From the NCBI GenBank assembly GCA_021613535.1, contig CP075494.1, forward strand, positions 12,772,001 through 12,836,000: 64,000 nt of DNA, given 5' to 3'. Positions 10,198-23,039 of this stretch are shown here, one piece after another; the stretch's first letter is position 1; each line of letters opens with the position of its first letter. Source of the DNA: Adineta vaga. Taxonomy: Eukaryota > Rotifera. The position numbers and the translations under genes were made by a program. The notes below the pieces were generated by a model that was not told where the DNA came from, made no database searches, and saw only the letters and a program-made list of their open reading frames with translations.

Positions 10198-13100
10198 AAA
10201 GAAGGAGAGAAGGACAGCGACATAGAAAAAAATGAATGAATAATAGCAAAGCGAATACTGTAGAAACGAGGCGAGGCCTAAATATTTGCTTTGCCAATGG
10301 GCGACAATCGACAACTGGAAAGAAGAGGAATGTACATATACAAGATGGATTCTGTTACATACACATATACACGCGCGTGTATGCGTTCGAAATAGAGAGA
10401 GAGAGAGAGATTCATGACACATCCTTTCTTCTACTACTACATTATCTTTTACTTCTACAGTTGAAGCAAAAGAAAGAATAAACTTCTTTTTCTTTTATTC
10501 GCTCGTCAGACATGGAAATCGTTCGATCAATCACTCAGACAGTTTCTCGACTGTGTGATATACATATCTATGTATATGTATGTATACATCTATCTTCTAC
10601 CAAAAGAAAACACGACACAGAACTCGATCTATTATACTAACCATATCTAAACTACATCAAGTCAAAATCTAATCATAGAAAGAAAAAAAAGTTAACCGAA
10701 TGCTCACTGTCATCGTTTTTTCTCTTCTTCTTCTTCTTCTTTTGTACATGTACTCGAACACCCGCTTATGATTCTTTATCCATCTTCTTTTCAAACTACG
10801 AAATAAATGCTTATACAAACCTCAACTCGTTCTTCTCTCGTATTTACATATGAATCGAGTTCGCCCTATTGAAAATCGCTGAACGACGGGAGAAGAAAAA
10901 GAGAAGGCCGGAGGTGGCCTCCGAATTAATCATAATCGTTTATAGTCACAAGCGTCATTTTTTCTTTTCCTACTTCTTCTTCTTCTTCTTCTCCTCTTTA
11001 GTACCACTAAGCAAATCATTTTTGTTGTTACTCTTGCTGCATTCATTCATTTTTCTTTCTTTCCATATCTATCTGATTGGAAATAAATGTATAGTCAGTC
11101 ATAAACAAAAGAGTCTAATCAATTCTTACTGAACAACTTCAAAGTTTCTTTTCTATTCTTCCATCTCATCGTTCTTAATTGGCGTCAAATATTTAATATA
11201 TACAATTTCCTATGGGTATATAAAAACGACGAGAATGAGAGAGAGGGAGAAAGAACATCGATTTTCTTCTGACATTACACATGAAAAGAGAAAAAACCTA
11301 ATGATGACAGTTTGTGTATGTATGTATATATGTGTATGTACAACTACGTCATAAGGCAGATATCAGGTTAATCGTTTTTGATGAAGTTACTACTGTCGAA
11401 TAATAGGATTTTAACACGCACATATAATATTATCGTTGATGAATGCATCAAGTAAACGAACAGTTCACTTATCACTAGAGTTTAACTGAAATATGATCTC
11501 ACTCCTTTTTGTTCTTCTATCTTACAAACATATCATTGTAACTACTATGTCTATTTGTATGTGCAACTAAACCTGCTACATCTTTTTTTTATGAGATAAA
11601 GATGCACAAATATATACATACACAGTAGGAGATCTTCCCTCTTTTCTTTACTCCCGTAATGAGACATTTACTGGGGGTGATTACTCGACTCAATTATTGT
11701 CTTTCAAGGTTACAAATGGATTGACCCATTAATAACATAGAGAAAACAAATTTCGACAGACTTGTAACTATCTGAATCGAATACAGATGAGTATCTATCT
11801 AAGAAGAGAAGAAAAACGGAAAAAAAATAAATTCTTGACGACGACGCCATCATCATCAACAACAACAGGATAATGATAGAGGCGCCTTCTCTAATCATCT
11901 TCTAATCGAACAATAACATTTCGAGAACGTCGGCATCCGAACAAAGAATAGAATAAGCGAACGAAAGACAAAAAACTGTTCATCTACGATCGATGAAATT
12001 AAGTAGCACGACTATACTCGGTCGTTCAATTAAAAATTGCTTTTATAGAAGATTCAATTTGTGATAACTAGAAGAAAGAATCGAAACTTCAATACTTACA
12101 ATATAACCTCCATAAGCTTTGGGTGAACGAATATTGAAATTGGGTACTAATTGCCTGGAATTTTCCATTGAATGTGCTGCTAATCGCAAGTAAGCTTCAC
12201 GTTCAGCTGTTAATGCCATATTTGCTGTTATTGTTGAATGTTGTTGTTGCTGCACGTGATCTGTTGAATGGGGATCACTAAGTAAATGGTGTAAAGGAGG
12301 CGTTTGTGATGGCTAAAATGAAACAATAACAATATATTTTATATCTTTCATTAGTATAGAGTTCGACTAGATTTTCAATTAAGATGATATATATATATAT
12401 ATAATCTTACTGGTTTTTCCAGCATAACCATCTTTTCGTAAAAGAAATTTCGTTTTAGATAAAAAGAAAATGAATGTGTTTCATATACGATAAGATCAAA
12501 CAGCGAACGTCCTTTTTCTTTTATTCGAGAATAGATCGGAAGATTTCTTCGTTCTGCTTCTTTTTTCTCGCAATAACACGTCATTATTTCTTTCTTTCTC
12601 ATCCATACACAAACACAAAGGTCACATATGGAAAAAAACAATCTTATAAAATATATATATATATACATACAAATGATTCATCAGTTTACTTGCGATCATA
12701 CAAGTGGGAAAATATAAAAATTGATAGTCAAGATCAGTGAGAAGACAAAAAAGACACCCGCATCTAGCAATCATTTGATTAATGATCGATTCGTTTATAT
12801 TCAAAAGCACTAACAGTTATCTACGAACATATTGCTCATCACAAACAGCTTCTTTCCGTTTCAAATAAAGATCATCTGCGATGAATAGAAAATTTCCTTC
12901 TTGCTGAAAACAAAAACTATTTTCTCGTCGAATAGTTATTCATGGGATGTCTTACTGTGAGAATGAAGTCTAGCAAATAAAGCATTTAATTATCTTTGCA
13001 TTTATGCTACGTTGAACAGTAGGCGGAGTAAAGATATCACCACGTTGAATAAACAATCAGTATCTATTGATATCAATAGCTTAAACAAAAATGCTTTCTT

Positions 13101-13257
13101 TTTCTTTCGCTAAATTCTTTTCTATTGCAAAGACGAATAAAGTAAACAAAATAAAAATTTCTCGATTTCTTTTCTTTTTTGACACATGTCAAACGAAGAT
13201 TGCTTTTTTTTTCAAATCAAACAAAAAATTTACCTGATGAACGACAATTGCCGACAT
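8226..13257 (-). CDS. RBMS / alan-shepard-type RNA-binding protein, two RRMs
   Basis: The common exons (complement) are 8226..8603, 8682..8737, 8798..9026, 9094..9244 and 9318..9493. Upstream choices are exon 12100..12312 joined to either 12411..12431 (starts MVMLEKP; 407 aa in total) or 13234..13257 (starts MSAIVVHQ), or a separate first exon 9609..9728 (starts MEGDVVLL). All joins keep frame. RRM1 has RNP2 NLYIKNL and RNP1 KGFGFIDF; RRM2 has NLYFANL and RGVGFARM, closely matching the RBMS1-3/Shep family, including the QQQEQDETNLY linker between RRMs. The C-terminus is Pro/Gln/Tyr-rich. Relatives bind AU-rich single-stranded RNA or DNA and act in mRNA fate and neuronal development. Alternative first exons imply several promoters. 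Confidence 0.93.
9609..9728 (-). other. Candidate alternative first coding exon of the RBMS-like gene
   Basis: Encodes 40 residues starting MEGDVVLLGLMDWN and ends at a GTTCGT donor in phase 0, so it can join the common exon ending at 9493. It has its own ATG and no obvious acceptor close upstream, so it probably marks an internal promoter for a short isoform. Confidence 0.65.
10161..10197. repeat. (AG)n microsatellite
   Basis: An almost pure AG dinucleotide run inside the long intron of the RBMS-like gene, with a second AG run near 10398-10410. The whole intron 9729-12099 is purine/pyrimidine-skewed and rich in simple repeats. No further exons were identified in it with confidence. Confidence 0.8.
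12411..12431 (-). other. Alternative first coding exon A (MVMLEKP)
   Basis: Seven codons from ATG to a GTAAGA donor, phase 0, joining the exon that begins with CCA at 12312. Confidence 0.6.
13234..13257 (-). other. Alternative first coding exon B (MSAIVVHQ)
   Basis: Eight codons from ATG to a GTAAAT donor, phase 0, joining the same downstream exon at 12312. It lies 0.8 kb upstream of the other short first exon. Confidence 0.6.
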
Positions 13258-16200
13258 TTTCTTCTCAATTGATTAAAAATATTACTTGTACACAGGACTA
13301 TATATATATAAATATGAACGTGCGGAGGTCGTTGTTAGTTTCTCCCTTTTTTTAATCTATAATAGACAAAGGCACATCGTTCTCTCTCTCTCTTCTTCTT
13401 CCTCTGTCTTCTTGTTCTCAACCTAAATCAAGCGCACACACACACATACACAATGTGAATAGACCGAAGAAAAGAAGATGCAGAAGGAGAAGAAGAAGAA
13501 GAAGAAGAAGAAGAAATAAACCGACCGAAAGAGAAGAGAGAAAGAGATCGTGGTCTGTTCGTCGTCACACGATATATACTCATCACCATCAGCCCAACCA
13601 GTCAGTGACGACCATCAACATCGTCGGCGCTGTTGCACGCAAGATTAGCAATATACAAGAAAAACGAGAATATAGTAAATTTGATGAAGACAGAATGAAA
13701 GAAGAAAGAAAGATGAACAGACATATTGGTCGACACGATCAACGAACAGTCGTCAACTTCCGCTCGTACAGTAGTGTGCTTGAAACAAAAGGAAATGTAG
13801 TGTGTCACGTACAATTATAGGAAAAAAAGATGTAATAAATTCCACTTAAATCTGGCATTAGCTATTAGTAATCCATAGGTCATTTCTAACTTTCTCTTTT
13901 GACAGTGTGTTGACAAGCAGAACAGTTTGATATAGTACTGATAAAGCAATCTTCTGTTCATAAAATCATCGTGGCCTTATTGAATGGCATAGCAAAGAAG
14001 AAGAAGAAAAACAACATTTGCATATAGAGCTTTTCCTTCTCTGACAACATATGCCTCTTTCTTTTTCTGTCCTTTAACATCAATTAATTCGATTAGAGAA
14101 TATTAAAAAAAAAAACTTTCGTCTTTTTATAGATTATTTTATTAAAATTATATGCGCATATATTAGATGAATAATAAATATTTCTCATGGATACTTACTG
14201 ACTAGATGATAGTACTTGAACGAAATAGATCACAAGAACATTTCTGAACAAGGTTAGAAATCGCGTTTTTGTTCTTGTTATTGTCGTCGATTATACTACA
14301 CGCCGGTACGAACAGCAATACTATAGTAAGAAGGAAAGAGTAACAAAAAAGAAATCTATATGAAGAAGAAGAAGAAGAAGAAGAATAAACGAGCAAAATA
14401 GAGAATGAAAAGAAACCAGGACAGAAGAAAAAATGAAGAAAAACGAGAACTACAAGTCTCTTCTTCCTTCCTTATACGTATACATGTGTCGACAGTCTAA
14501 ACCCGAATACACTACATTCTATTATACATCACAACACATATTTTTCAACAGACTATGTACAGTTACCGTATGTCTTAATGTAAAAGAATGTTGTCTCATC
14601 TGGCATATTTCAGTTTTGATAATATGTATAATTCATAGGCATTAAAAGCTAATAATGATCAATCATCTATTAAAGTTGATATGGTAAATCTGAAGGAAGT
14701 AAAGGAGAAAAACGTGGGACAAATAACGATCGTCAATCGATACGACTAATAGACAAAACTTATTTCTCTTTTTCCTCTCAGCACAGCTGTTGCCATCAAC
14801 ACTCGCATTGCATTACCAAACATAGAGATAAGATGTAATGTGTATCTGCATGTTCGTGTGCCGACATATGAAAGAAATGTTTTTATTTTATGTTGCTAGT
14901 CTTGCTGTTAAAACTGGCAAGGTCCAATCGAAATAGTAACATGCAATCCGTTAAAACTTGCATAACTTGGTAGTTTTTTGTATTCGTTTTCTCTCTCTCT
15001 CTCAAGCATGAATAAAAACAGTAAAAAGAAAAAAAAAACGATAGAAGGACGTTTAATCAACAGCTGGAGTTTTGATGTCGGTGGACGTAATGAGACGAAT
15101 AATATAGGAAAGTTAAAAAACAATAAATCAGACAGAAAGAGAAAAAAATCTGAAAAATCATCGGATTTTTTTCCTTGAAGAACTACGAACGAGAACACAA
15201 TCAATTGGCAGATATTTCTTTTTTCTTTTTCTCATACGTTTTTTTTTTGCAATTTTTCTGACATTGTCAATACTTTACGATTTAAACAATTCAGATAAAA
15301 ATTTATAATAAACAGCTCGATGACGATTACCGATTTCTTCGGCTTTTTGTTGTGTTCTACGAGTTAATAATATATATATACTCGACTTAAATCGAATTCT
15401 CAATAGTCTATCATCAGGCAATGTCAAGTGACATGCAATGATCAAAAGTTGGAAATCAAATTTGAATAAAATCTTATCTATCGGAAAGACCCATCACCTC
15501 TGAATGTGTTGAGTTCTCTTCTTACAAAACAGCTGGATTGAATAAAAAGATTCGTGCTATCGACTAGACATATCGTCTGATTATATTTTGACGATAAACA
15601 GATAACATGAAAGATTTGCACGATACTAAAAAGTTATGATAAACAACGCTGATCTTATCTTTATGTCGATAATCCGATATCGAATAGAAAAAAATTCTAT
15701 TTGTCATTTCATCATGCAAGATCTTATCTTGAATATCAGCTAATATAATTTGATTAACTCATAATCAACAAGAGACATTTTTCATCAATATTATTCTTTT
15801 TTTCGAGTACAAAAGAAGAAGAAGAAATGTCATATTTATCCGAAGATGATAAATGTCAGCGATGTTAAGAATAGAGAATAAATATTTTTTAATTTCCGCT
15901 AAAGAAATGATTTATTACATATGAGAATTGACTTCTTTTGAAGAAGAAAGAAAAGGAAAAGATTCAGTGAATAACATACCTTAAGAATGATATTAATATA
16001 TATATATATATGTATGTGTTGAAGTTCAAACAATAATTGTGATGATCAAATTTCGATAATCTATGGAGAAATTTGGAGAAAAGAAAAAGATAAATTATAT
16101 ATGTATATAAAATACTTAGAATTTCTATATTTTTTCTTTATTAAAGTCAACATTCACACACATGTTTTATTTACATACTCAAAAGAGAAAAAAATAAAGA

Positions 16201-16449
16201 AAAAAAAAGATAAGATAGTTAACATAGTTTTTTTTGTATAGATACAAAAGAACGAACAGATGACACAAAAGAAATCATATTCTTAGACATTGGATACAAA
16301 GACTAGTAGTTGAGAGATAAGAGATATTGAAAGAAAAAAAAATTTATTACAATTTTGATCTTTTTTTCTCATATCACATACAAAAATGAGAAACCGGATG
16401 GAAATGCGGAAAATCAACTTGAATGTATGAAGTAATTTTGGAGATTATT
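13258..16449. other. 3.2 kb gene-poor stretch rich in simple repeats
   Basis: The upstream region of the RBMS-like gene and the downstream region of Spire. It has GAA runs (about 13481-13516, 14360-14385), AT runs (about 15370-15380, 15995-16012) and CA runs (13434-13446). Long open frames exist but are Arg/Lys- or Ser-only low complexity, with no family resemblance. Regulatory DNA or untranslated exons are possible. Confidence 0.5.
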
Positions 16450-19400
16450 CTATTTCACATCATAATCTGGTTGAAGTTTCAGGAAAAGATGACGTCGTGA
16501 GAGGCTAACACGTTGTGAACCACCGGTTGCGCCTATTGTTGTTAAAGTTTGTAATGGATCATTATTATTTACCATAGATTCTTGTGTTGATTTAACTTGT
16601 TTTAAATTTGATTGAATCGAATTTGATTTAATTATCAAAGTATTTTGATGATGATGTTGTTGAGCTAAAAGTGCCGCAACTGATGAAGTTGATGATGATG
16701 ATGATAGATTGTAATTTGATGTTGAACGTGATGATGAATGATGCGAACGATTAAATGATGATGAGGAAGTGGAAGGAAGTATTGGAGGATTAATATGACG
16801 TTGTCGAGCTTTCTTACGAATTTGTTGTAAAAGAAAAAAACAATCGGTACAAATATCAATGGGTTCGGAATTCCATTTTGGAAAATTGCAAAGTTTATTA
16901 ACACCAGCTGGAGTTGAACTACGACGAGATTCAATTTCATCATGTGTTAATTCATTCATAACATTGTGCATAATTGGTGTCAATGGAGATCTAAATAAAA
17001 TATATATATTTTAAAGAGGAAGAAAGAAAAATGTTTGAATTAAGCTTATGTTTGTTTGTCAGTCTAAAACTTAAAACTATCGATAAATGTAATACGATAA
17101 ATCGTTAAATATTTATCTACAAAACTACATCAAAGTTAATCCATCTTGTCATCTACTTAAACCTGACAAATATATATTTTAACATGTAAAATTCCCCGGA
17201 GATTTAATATTTCGAAAAAATTTACTTCTCAATACAAATATCTTACTGATTATCCAGTGAATATGATCTTTCTGATGTGTTTGTTGATTTCGCAAATGCC
17301 AATGGAGTAAATGATTGAATTGGTATATCATTTAGCTTTTCTTTTGGTAAGGCAATCTAAACAATACGTTTTGAAAAACAAAAAGTTCTCTTTCAACAAA
17401 ACAAAAAACACATACCTGCGTAATACAACTTCGGCAGACTTTTTGCTTACAAACATTACATTGAATACCAAATGTAAATGTCAATAAATTAAAATGTATT
17501 TTTCGACAAGTAAAACATAACTAAACACAAAATAACGATTCTTTGATGAATGATTTTTTTTTGTTATAAATCATTTACTTTTCCCTGAGCAACTTCGGCG
17601 TATAATTTTTCATCAAATAATAATGTTTCTAATTCAGCTCGTGTGATAACATTTCGAATGTGACTAAATTCATCAAATGTTAATGATAATGTGTTTGAAC
17701 TATCTTTCATAAGCTAAAATAATGAAGAAAAAAAAAGGCTTTTTTATTATTTATATCACTAAACGATTAGATATGAACGTTAAAAGCATATATCTAAAAT
17801 CATATTTAATTACCTGAAAAATCCGTTCTTGTAACTGCATGATTGCTTATCGAAGAAATCAATTTGATTTCAACTATCTTATCGTAAGTCGGGTGAAAAG
17901 TCAAGGAAAAACGGAACACAGTAAGAAGAAAAAAAATCTTGCTTGTTCTTCGTCTTCGACACAGAGTGATCCACTACACTACAGCAGCATCTTTTCTATT
18001 CCTTATGTGCATTCATTCTTTTTTTCTTCTCGGCTCCTATTTTCTTTTTCTTTTGCATGTTAGATCACAATTGTGCGTAGGCGACATCATTTCTTTTCTC
18101 CGCGGTGACAATTCTGCGAGAAAAGTCTTCGACATACTCATTATCATTCTCGTCTATTTTCTCGCGAAGCATGTATGCATGTCTAAATGCGTTTATGAAA
18201 TTATCGAAGTGAATAAGCACAGCAATCAACAAGCGAGAAAGGTGACTACTCGAGACACATACAAACAATAATGAAAGCGAGAAGGAAGAACAGCGAGAAC
18301 AAAAAAAAACCAACCCGAAGAATCTCTTCCGTAGATATATATTCTAATTCAAGAGGTTCAATTTGTGTATAAGAGAATTTCGCATGATTATTTATCAAAT
18401 TTAAAGCATCCAGAGATAAATCAACATAATCATCTCCATTTTCACTTACACGTTTAGAATTAATTGTTGTTTTATCTAGAAGAAAGAAGAAAAAAAACAA
18501 GTTGAAAGAACGAAAAAAAATACCAAAGAAATTCTTACTATCAATGTTATCTTCTGGTGAGGATGGAGAGGATTCTAAGAGACAATCAATAACGGCAACT
18601 CGTTTTCGACCATGTTCATCACGTTGTTCATCATCGGAACTGAAATCACTTTCAGTTATTTCCTAAGAGAATTTCAAGGAATTATTTTTTGTGTTAAATG
18701 TTATTTATGAACTTACTTTAACAGGTCTTATTCGTTTACGAGAAGTATCAATACTTCTTGAATTGATTAGTCGATTTTTTTCATTATCAATAGGTTTTAA
18801 AATTCTTTGTTGTTTAATTTCTGACATTAATCGGTCGTGTAAACATTCAGTATTAGTTTCTTTTTCACGTATCAATAGACTTGTTTTTCGTAAGTTTTGT
18901 TGTCGTTTAGATATTTCATCAAGCATACGATCATTATCTCGAATTGACCATCGACGATTTTCATTCGTTGAATTATTTAAATTACCATAATTATCCAGTG
19001 AAACTTTACGTAAACGATTTTGATCACTGAATTGTAAATATTCAACAGTTACATCACGCCACAATGATGCCTAAATGAATATCAATGAATGAATGAATGA
19101 ATGAAAGAGAAGAATAAGACAATTCTAACGAACCCAAACGAAATAAGATCTATTGTCATGTAAAAGTGGCGGTGTTGATGCTAATTCAAATGATGGTTGA
19201 CGCTAAATGTAGATGATTATTTGTCATGTAAATAGATGATAGAAGAGACAAAATAAACTTACAATATCGTGTGTTAATTCAATTTCTAATTCTAAAGTAT
19301 CACTACAAAGAATTTGAAGAATTTGTTGATTATAAAGTGCAGTCGAATTGTTTTCGAAATCTTGCATTTCACTGATATTCGATTTATTTTCATTACTATT

Positions 19401-20975
19401 GGAAGAATTGGTTAGAGAATATGATGTGATATATTCAATGCATTTCTAAATAAAGAAACATTCTTTTCTTTTCTTTTTTATAAAGAATCTATACATTAAT
19501 GATACTAATATTACAATCAAATTATACATATGTAAAATAAGTCAATATATCTGTACAGTTTCGATATTACAATCGTTCTCTTAATGTGTTACATAGTCAA
19601 CATAATCTTCTTATGTTAACACATTCTGCGATCGTCAAAGAAAATACAGAATTCTCTTGATATCAAAGTGATGAATACTATAAATTTAGAAAAGAATGTA
19701 AAACATTTATTAATCTCTTAAATACATAATATGATAATTTATGTCGTTTATTGTTCACATTCCATTTTTTATATGTGAACAAGTATAGACACACTTACTT
19801 CTCGAGAGCTCATATCCATTACAATTACTGTAAGAAAATATAAATCTCTAACACAAAGAATCCATCAAATACCAATATCACACGTCTTTGTACTTAGTGA
19901 CCTTCTGATAGATTTCATCTAAATACAGATGAAATTTGAACTGTTTGTTTTCTAATCAGATTGTCTTATTTAAGGAAATCTTAAAATATTCACATAACGA
20001 CAAAGTTGATAGATGATCTATTTTCTATTTTTCGAGAGAAAAAAAAAGAAAATGGTTATGACTATCTAATCATAGTTCGATTAGTGGAACGGAAAAGAAT
20101 TGATACGCTAATGCCAATCAACCAAAACTAACATGCTACTATCTTGTCTATTATCATTTATGGTTATTAGTTGTCATAGGAAAACAATGCATTGTTTGTT
20201 TTTTCTATTCTACGCTCAAGTACTTAGCTATCTTTATTAAATATTCAAAATATTAATCATCCATCTTCCGAGTCAAATTCGGAAGATTAACATGAAAACA
20301 AACATATTTTTTTACCGTCAAAGCTCTATGAATTGCTCTTCGACTAATATCTTCATCATCTAAATCATCACTACTAATTCCTTCATCATCATCTGATAAT
20401 GTTGATCGATCATTACTGGAAATTGCTAAATGACAAAAACAAATCAATTTTTCAGAAGAATCATATCGATCATCACGAACTATGAAATTGTTTAAGAAAT
20501 TCATTGAAAGTTTCAAATTCTATGGAACGATCTGATTTCGCTGATATAGAACAATCACTTGCTAATCGTAATACAATACGACTAATCCATTTTAAAATCT
20601 AAAGAAATTATTGATCAAAATAAAAGAATTCAATGTTTTATCTTACTGATGCTGTATCTGATTGTTGTTCTACATCACCTAAAATTGACACAAAATGTTT
20701 TCGAAAAACATAATAAACAACAAAACATCATCCTTACGTTTTACATTGGCTAACTGCTTATAAAGTAATTCATCATCAATAGTAACATTACCATTGATAT
20801 CAATCATTAATAATTGTAAACCAGTTGGAATATCAATGGTCGAACTAATCCATCGAATTAGTGCGAGATTTTTTAATGAAAATAGTAATGATTGATAGAA
20901 GAGTGCAATAGCTTGACTTGGTTGTAAAACATGATTGAATAATGAGACAGTTTTACAAAAACATATACGTTGCAT
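16450..20975 (-). CDS. SPIRE: Spire-type actin nucleator
   Basis: Thirteen exons (complement): 16450..16990, 17247..17356, 17416..17520, 17579..17713, 18315..18475, 18539..18662, 18717..19070, 19134..19202, 19263..19445, 20316..20425, 20481..20598, 20647..20678, 20738..20975; 759 aa, close to human SPIRE1. The order is: KIND domain, interrupted as usual by an acidic segment (DDDEGISSDDLDDED); WH2-type actin-binding repeats (NRLRKVS, MLDEISKRQQNLRK, LHDRLMSEIKQQRILKP); a Spir-box (LSLTFDEFSHIRNVITRAEL); and a FYVE-like zinc finger with CxxC pairs at 510/513, 529/532 and 537/540. Spire nucleates unbranched actin filaments with formins on vesicles. The start ATG directly follows a TTTCAG acceptor, so at least one 5' noncoding exon is likely. 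Possible alternative starts (MQLQERIFQ near 17840, MSSRE near 19812) sit in introns. Confidence 0.93.
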
Positions 20976-21167
20976 CTGAAAGAAAAGAAAACATTGATTT
21001 CATCTGATAGTCTGACATATTTGATTAATGAGAGTACTTAGAAGAAGAAGAAGAAGAAGAAATGTCTACGCACTTTATTTCGAAGAATAATAATATCTTT
21101 TTTTTTTAGAAGAAAGAACAAGGAAAAATTAAGTAACCAACCAGACGATCTCGTTGTTCATGATTCA

Positions 21168-21310
21168 TGCAATGTTATTAATGGATGACAAAGAACGAAT
21201 GGAATCGATGTATTTAAACAGTATATTGCATGACAACGGAAGGAATTATGAAAAATGATTGAAGACGATTCTAGTAAACGATTTCATAATCGACAAAAAG
21301 ATAAGAATGA
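21168..21310. repeat. Direct repeat, copy 1 (second copy near 22816-22960)
   Basis: Both copies share TGATTCATGCAAT, AGAACGAAT, TTGCATGACAACGG/TTGCTTGACAACGG, a run near ATGAAAA and GAATTAATT in the same order, with indels. On the minus strand both are followed by a plausible splice donor (GTTGGT or GTGAGT), so this may be a duplicated promoter and 5' exon of Spire. Confidence 0.55.
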
Positions 21311-21721
21311 ATTAATTATGAAAAAAATTTATTGGATTAGTAAATACTATTTGTAACAATTGTTGATATGTTAATAAATTTAGTGGAGGAATAATATTAT
21401 GTCATTTTCAGAAAGATTTTTGAGAACTAATGTATTGTTTGCGATTAGAAGAACATTTTAAAAGTGTGATGAAATATTACTTTCTCTAAAATTGAGTCAT
21501 AGATTAATATGTGACTCACGACATCGATGTTGGAAGTTGTGAAAAATAATTCCTCATTATTGATTTAGAAGTAAAAATCTTTCGGTCAAAAGCACGTTTA
21601 TTACGTACTTTGGCATAGGCTTAGAGAATATTGGAACAGTCTGAGATAGAACAAAAAGTGTCACCATTAAAAATTTATGTACGACGTAAAAGCTTACTCG
21701 TACTACATACTATAAGAATAT

Positions 21722-22052
21722 GTGTCGTGTGGAAGTTACACTCTTTGCCGAAGTTACTATTAATGATGTGATAAACTTCAGATGTTGAAAAAGCATCACT
21801 ACCGTTTGCATTGTATCTTCAAAGTTATTTTTTTGCGATAAAAATGTTCAAAATTACCTTATGAATGTTTTATTAAATACAGAGAGCTTTAAAAAAATGT
21901 TGCATCCACTTGGTACTTTTTATTCACATGTTGTAACACAGCGCCAAAATGTTTCACTAGCTCAAAATGATGCCACAATCTGCTATCAGAAATAATAAGA
22001 TTACAATCTATCAATAATTTTAGCAAAGAGTGTAACTTCGGCACGACATATA
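21722..22052. repeat. Imperfect inverted repeat, arms about 27 bp
   Basis: The arm near 21724-21751 and the reverse complement of 22023-22050 both contain AAGTTACACTCTTTGC flanked by GTCGTG. The spacer is about 270 bp. It could be a decayed mobile element or two opposed copies of a short repeat. Confidence 0.55.
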
Positions 22053-23039
22053 AATATATCTCATTCTTGCTGTTATATAGTATATTCAAGGCTATGCTTA
22101 ATGAGCTTTTTTTCATTATAAAGAAAGTAAAAACGATTGTAAGTTCGTAGGTGTAATTCCTAGAGATCTACTATTACTAGAGCATACAAGAATCGATTAT
22201 TAATGAAACAGCGTATATATCAAATTTCAAGACTCAATGATAGTAAAATACTTCTTCATTATACTAACATTTACTCTTCATTTCTTGTATAACTTAATTT
22301 TTAAACACGGTCTTCATATTTGTACGTCAGTATTGTCAATAATGATGAAACATAATATTTGTCATAGTTTATATTTTAATTTGTGACTAACATATAAAAT
22401 ACATGTTCTTTTGAACCGATGATGTATCAATTCCTATCGATTCATATAATGTTTTAATTGAAAAAAGCTTTTAGTGCAATCCCTTTGGGATTGAAAATTG
22501 TGAAACTTGATAGATCTGTTTTTACTGATAGTGAGGATGAGTGTGAGCTATCCTCATCTACGTCCAAATCCTCAAGATGGAGTCATGGAGTCAGTGAATC
22601 AGTCTGTCACACCTGTGATGGGATCTGTTGAAGTATTGTCGGTCACGTCTGTGGACGGGAGGGGAAACGGGGGGTGGATCCAAATTGCTACCCTTAAACA
22701 CTTCAACACTCTCTTTCAGATCGTGTTTCACAAAACGTATAATATTGGAAGAAATGATAGTTGTCTGGTCTGAAATTGAAAATACTCACCGTCTTTTCTT
22801 TCTTCCTTTTCCTTGTATGATTCATGCAATTCTATCAATGGTCGACTGAGAACGAATAGTATCAGATCTGAACATTTCTATTGGAGTTCATTGCTTGACA
22901 ACGGAAGAAAACATGAAAAGGATGAATTAATTCCATGATGATGATTCTGAACTTTTTATATAATCAATATTTGAGGTGAAATGAGTACTGGCAAATTTAT
23001 ACGAGTGATTTTCTTTCTGTTTTTAGATTTTGATTAGAA

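Larger units (their letters stand above)
20976..23039. other. 2 kb spacer with a duplicated block and an inverted repeat
   Basis: Separates divergently transcribed Spire and IFT172. It holds two diverged direct copies of a block of about 140 bp (near 21168-21310 and 22816-22960), an inverted pair around 21722/22050, and a locally GC-rich patch at 22540-22700. No coding gene is supported. Confidence 0.55.

Noticed and set aside
13455-13820. 121-aa plus-strand open frame rich in Arg
   Set aside because: It begins from a non-ATG codon in a GAA microsatellite; composition is low-complexity and no splice or family support exists.
20976-21165. Upstream Spire coding exon starting MNNEIV near 21162
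   Set aside because: Joining its donor to the next exon creates an immediate TGA, so it can only be 5' untranslated sequence.
21889-22116. 75-aa minus-strand open frame
   Set aside because: It covers one arm of the inverted repeat; the amino-acid sequence shows no known motif and no exon context.
22507-22849. Two overlapping plus-strand open frames in the GC-rich patch
   Set aside because: They overlap in different frames, contain no recognised domain and arise where stop codons are rarer because of base composition.
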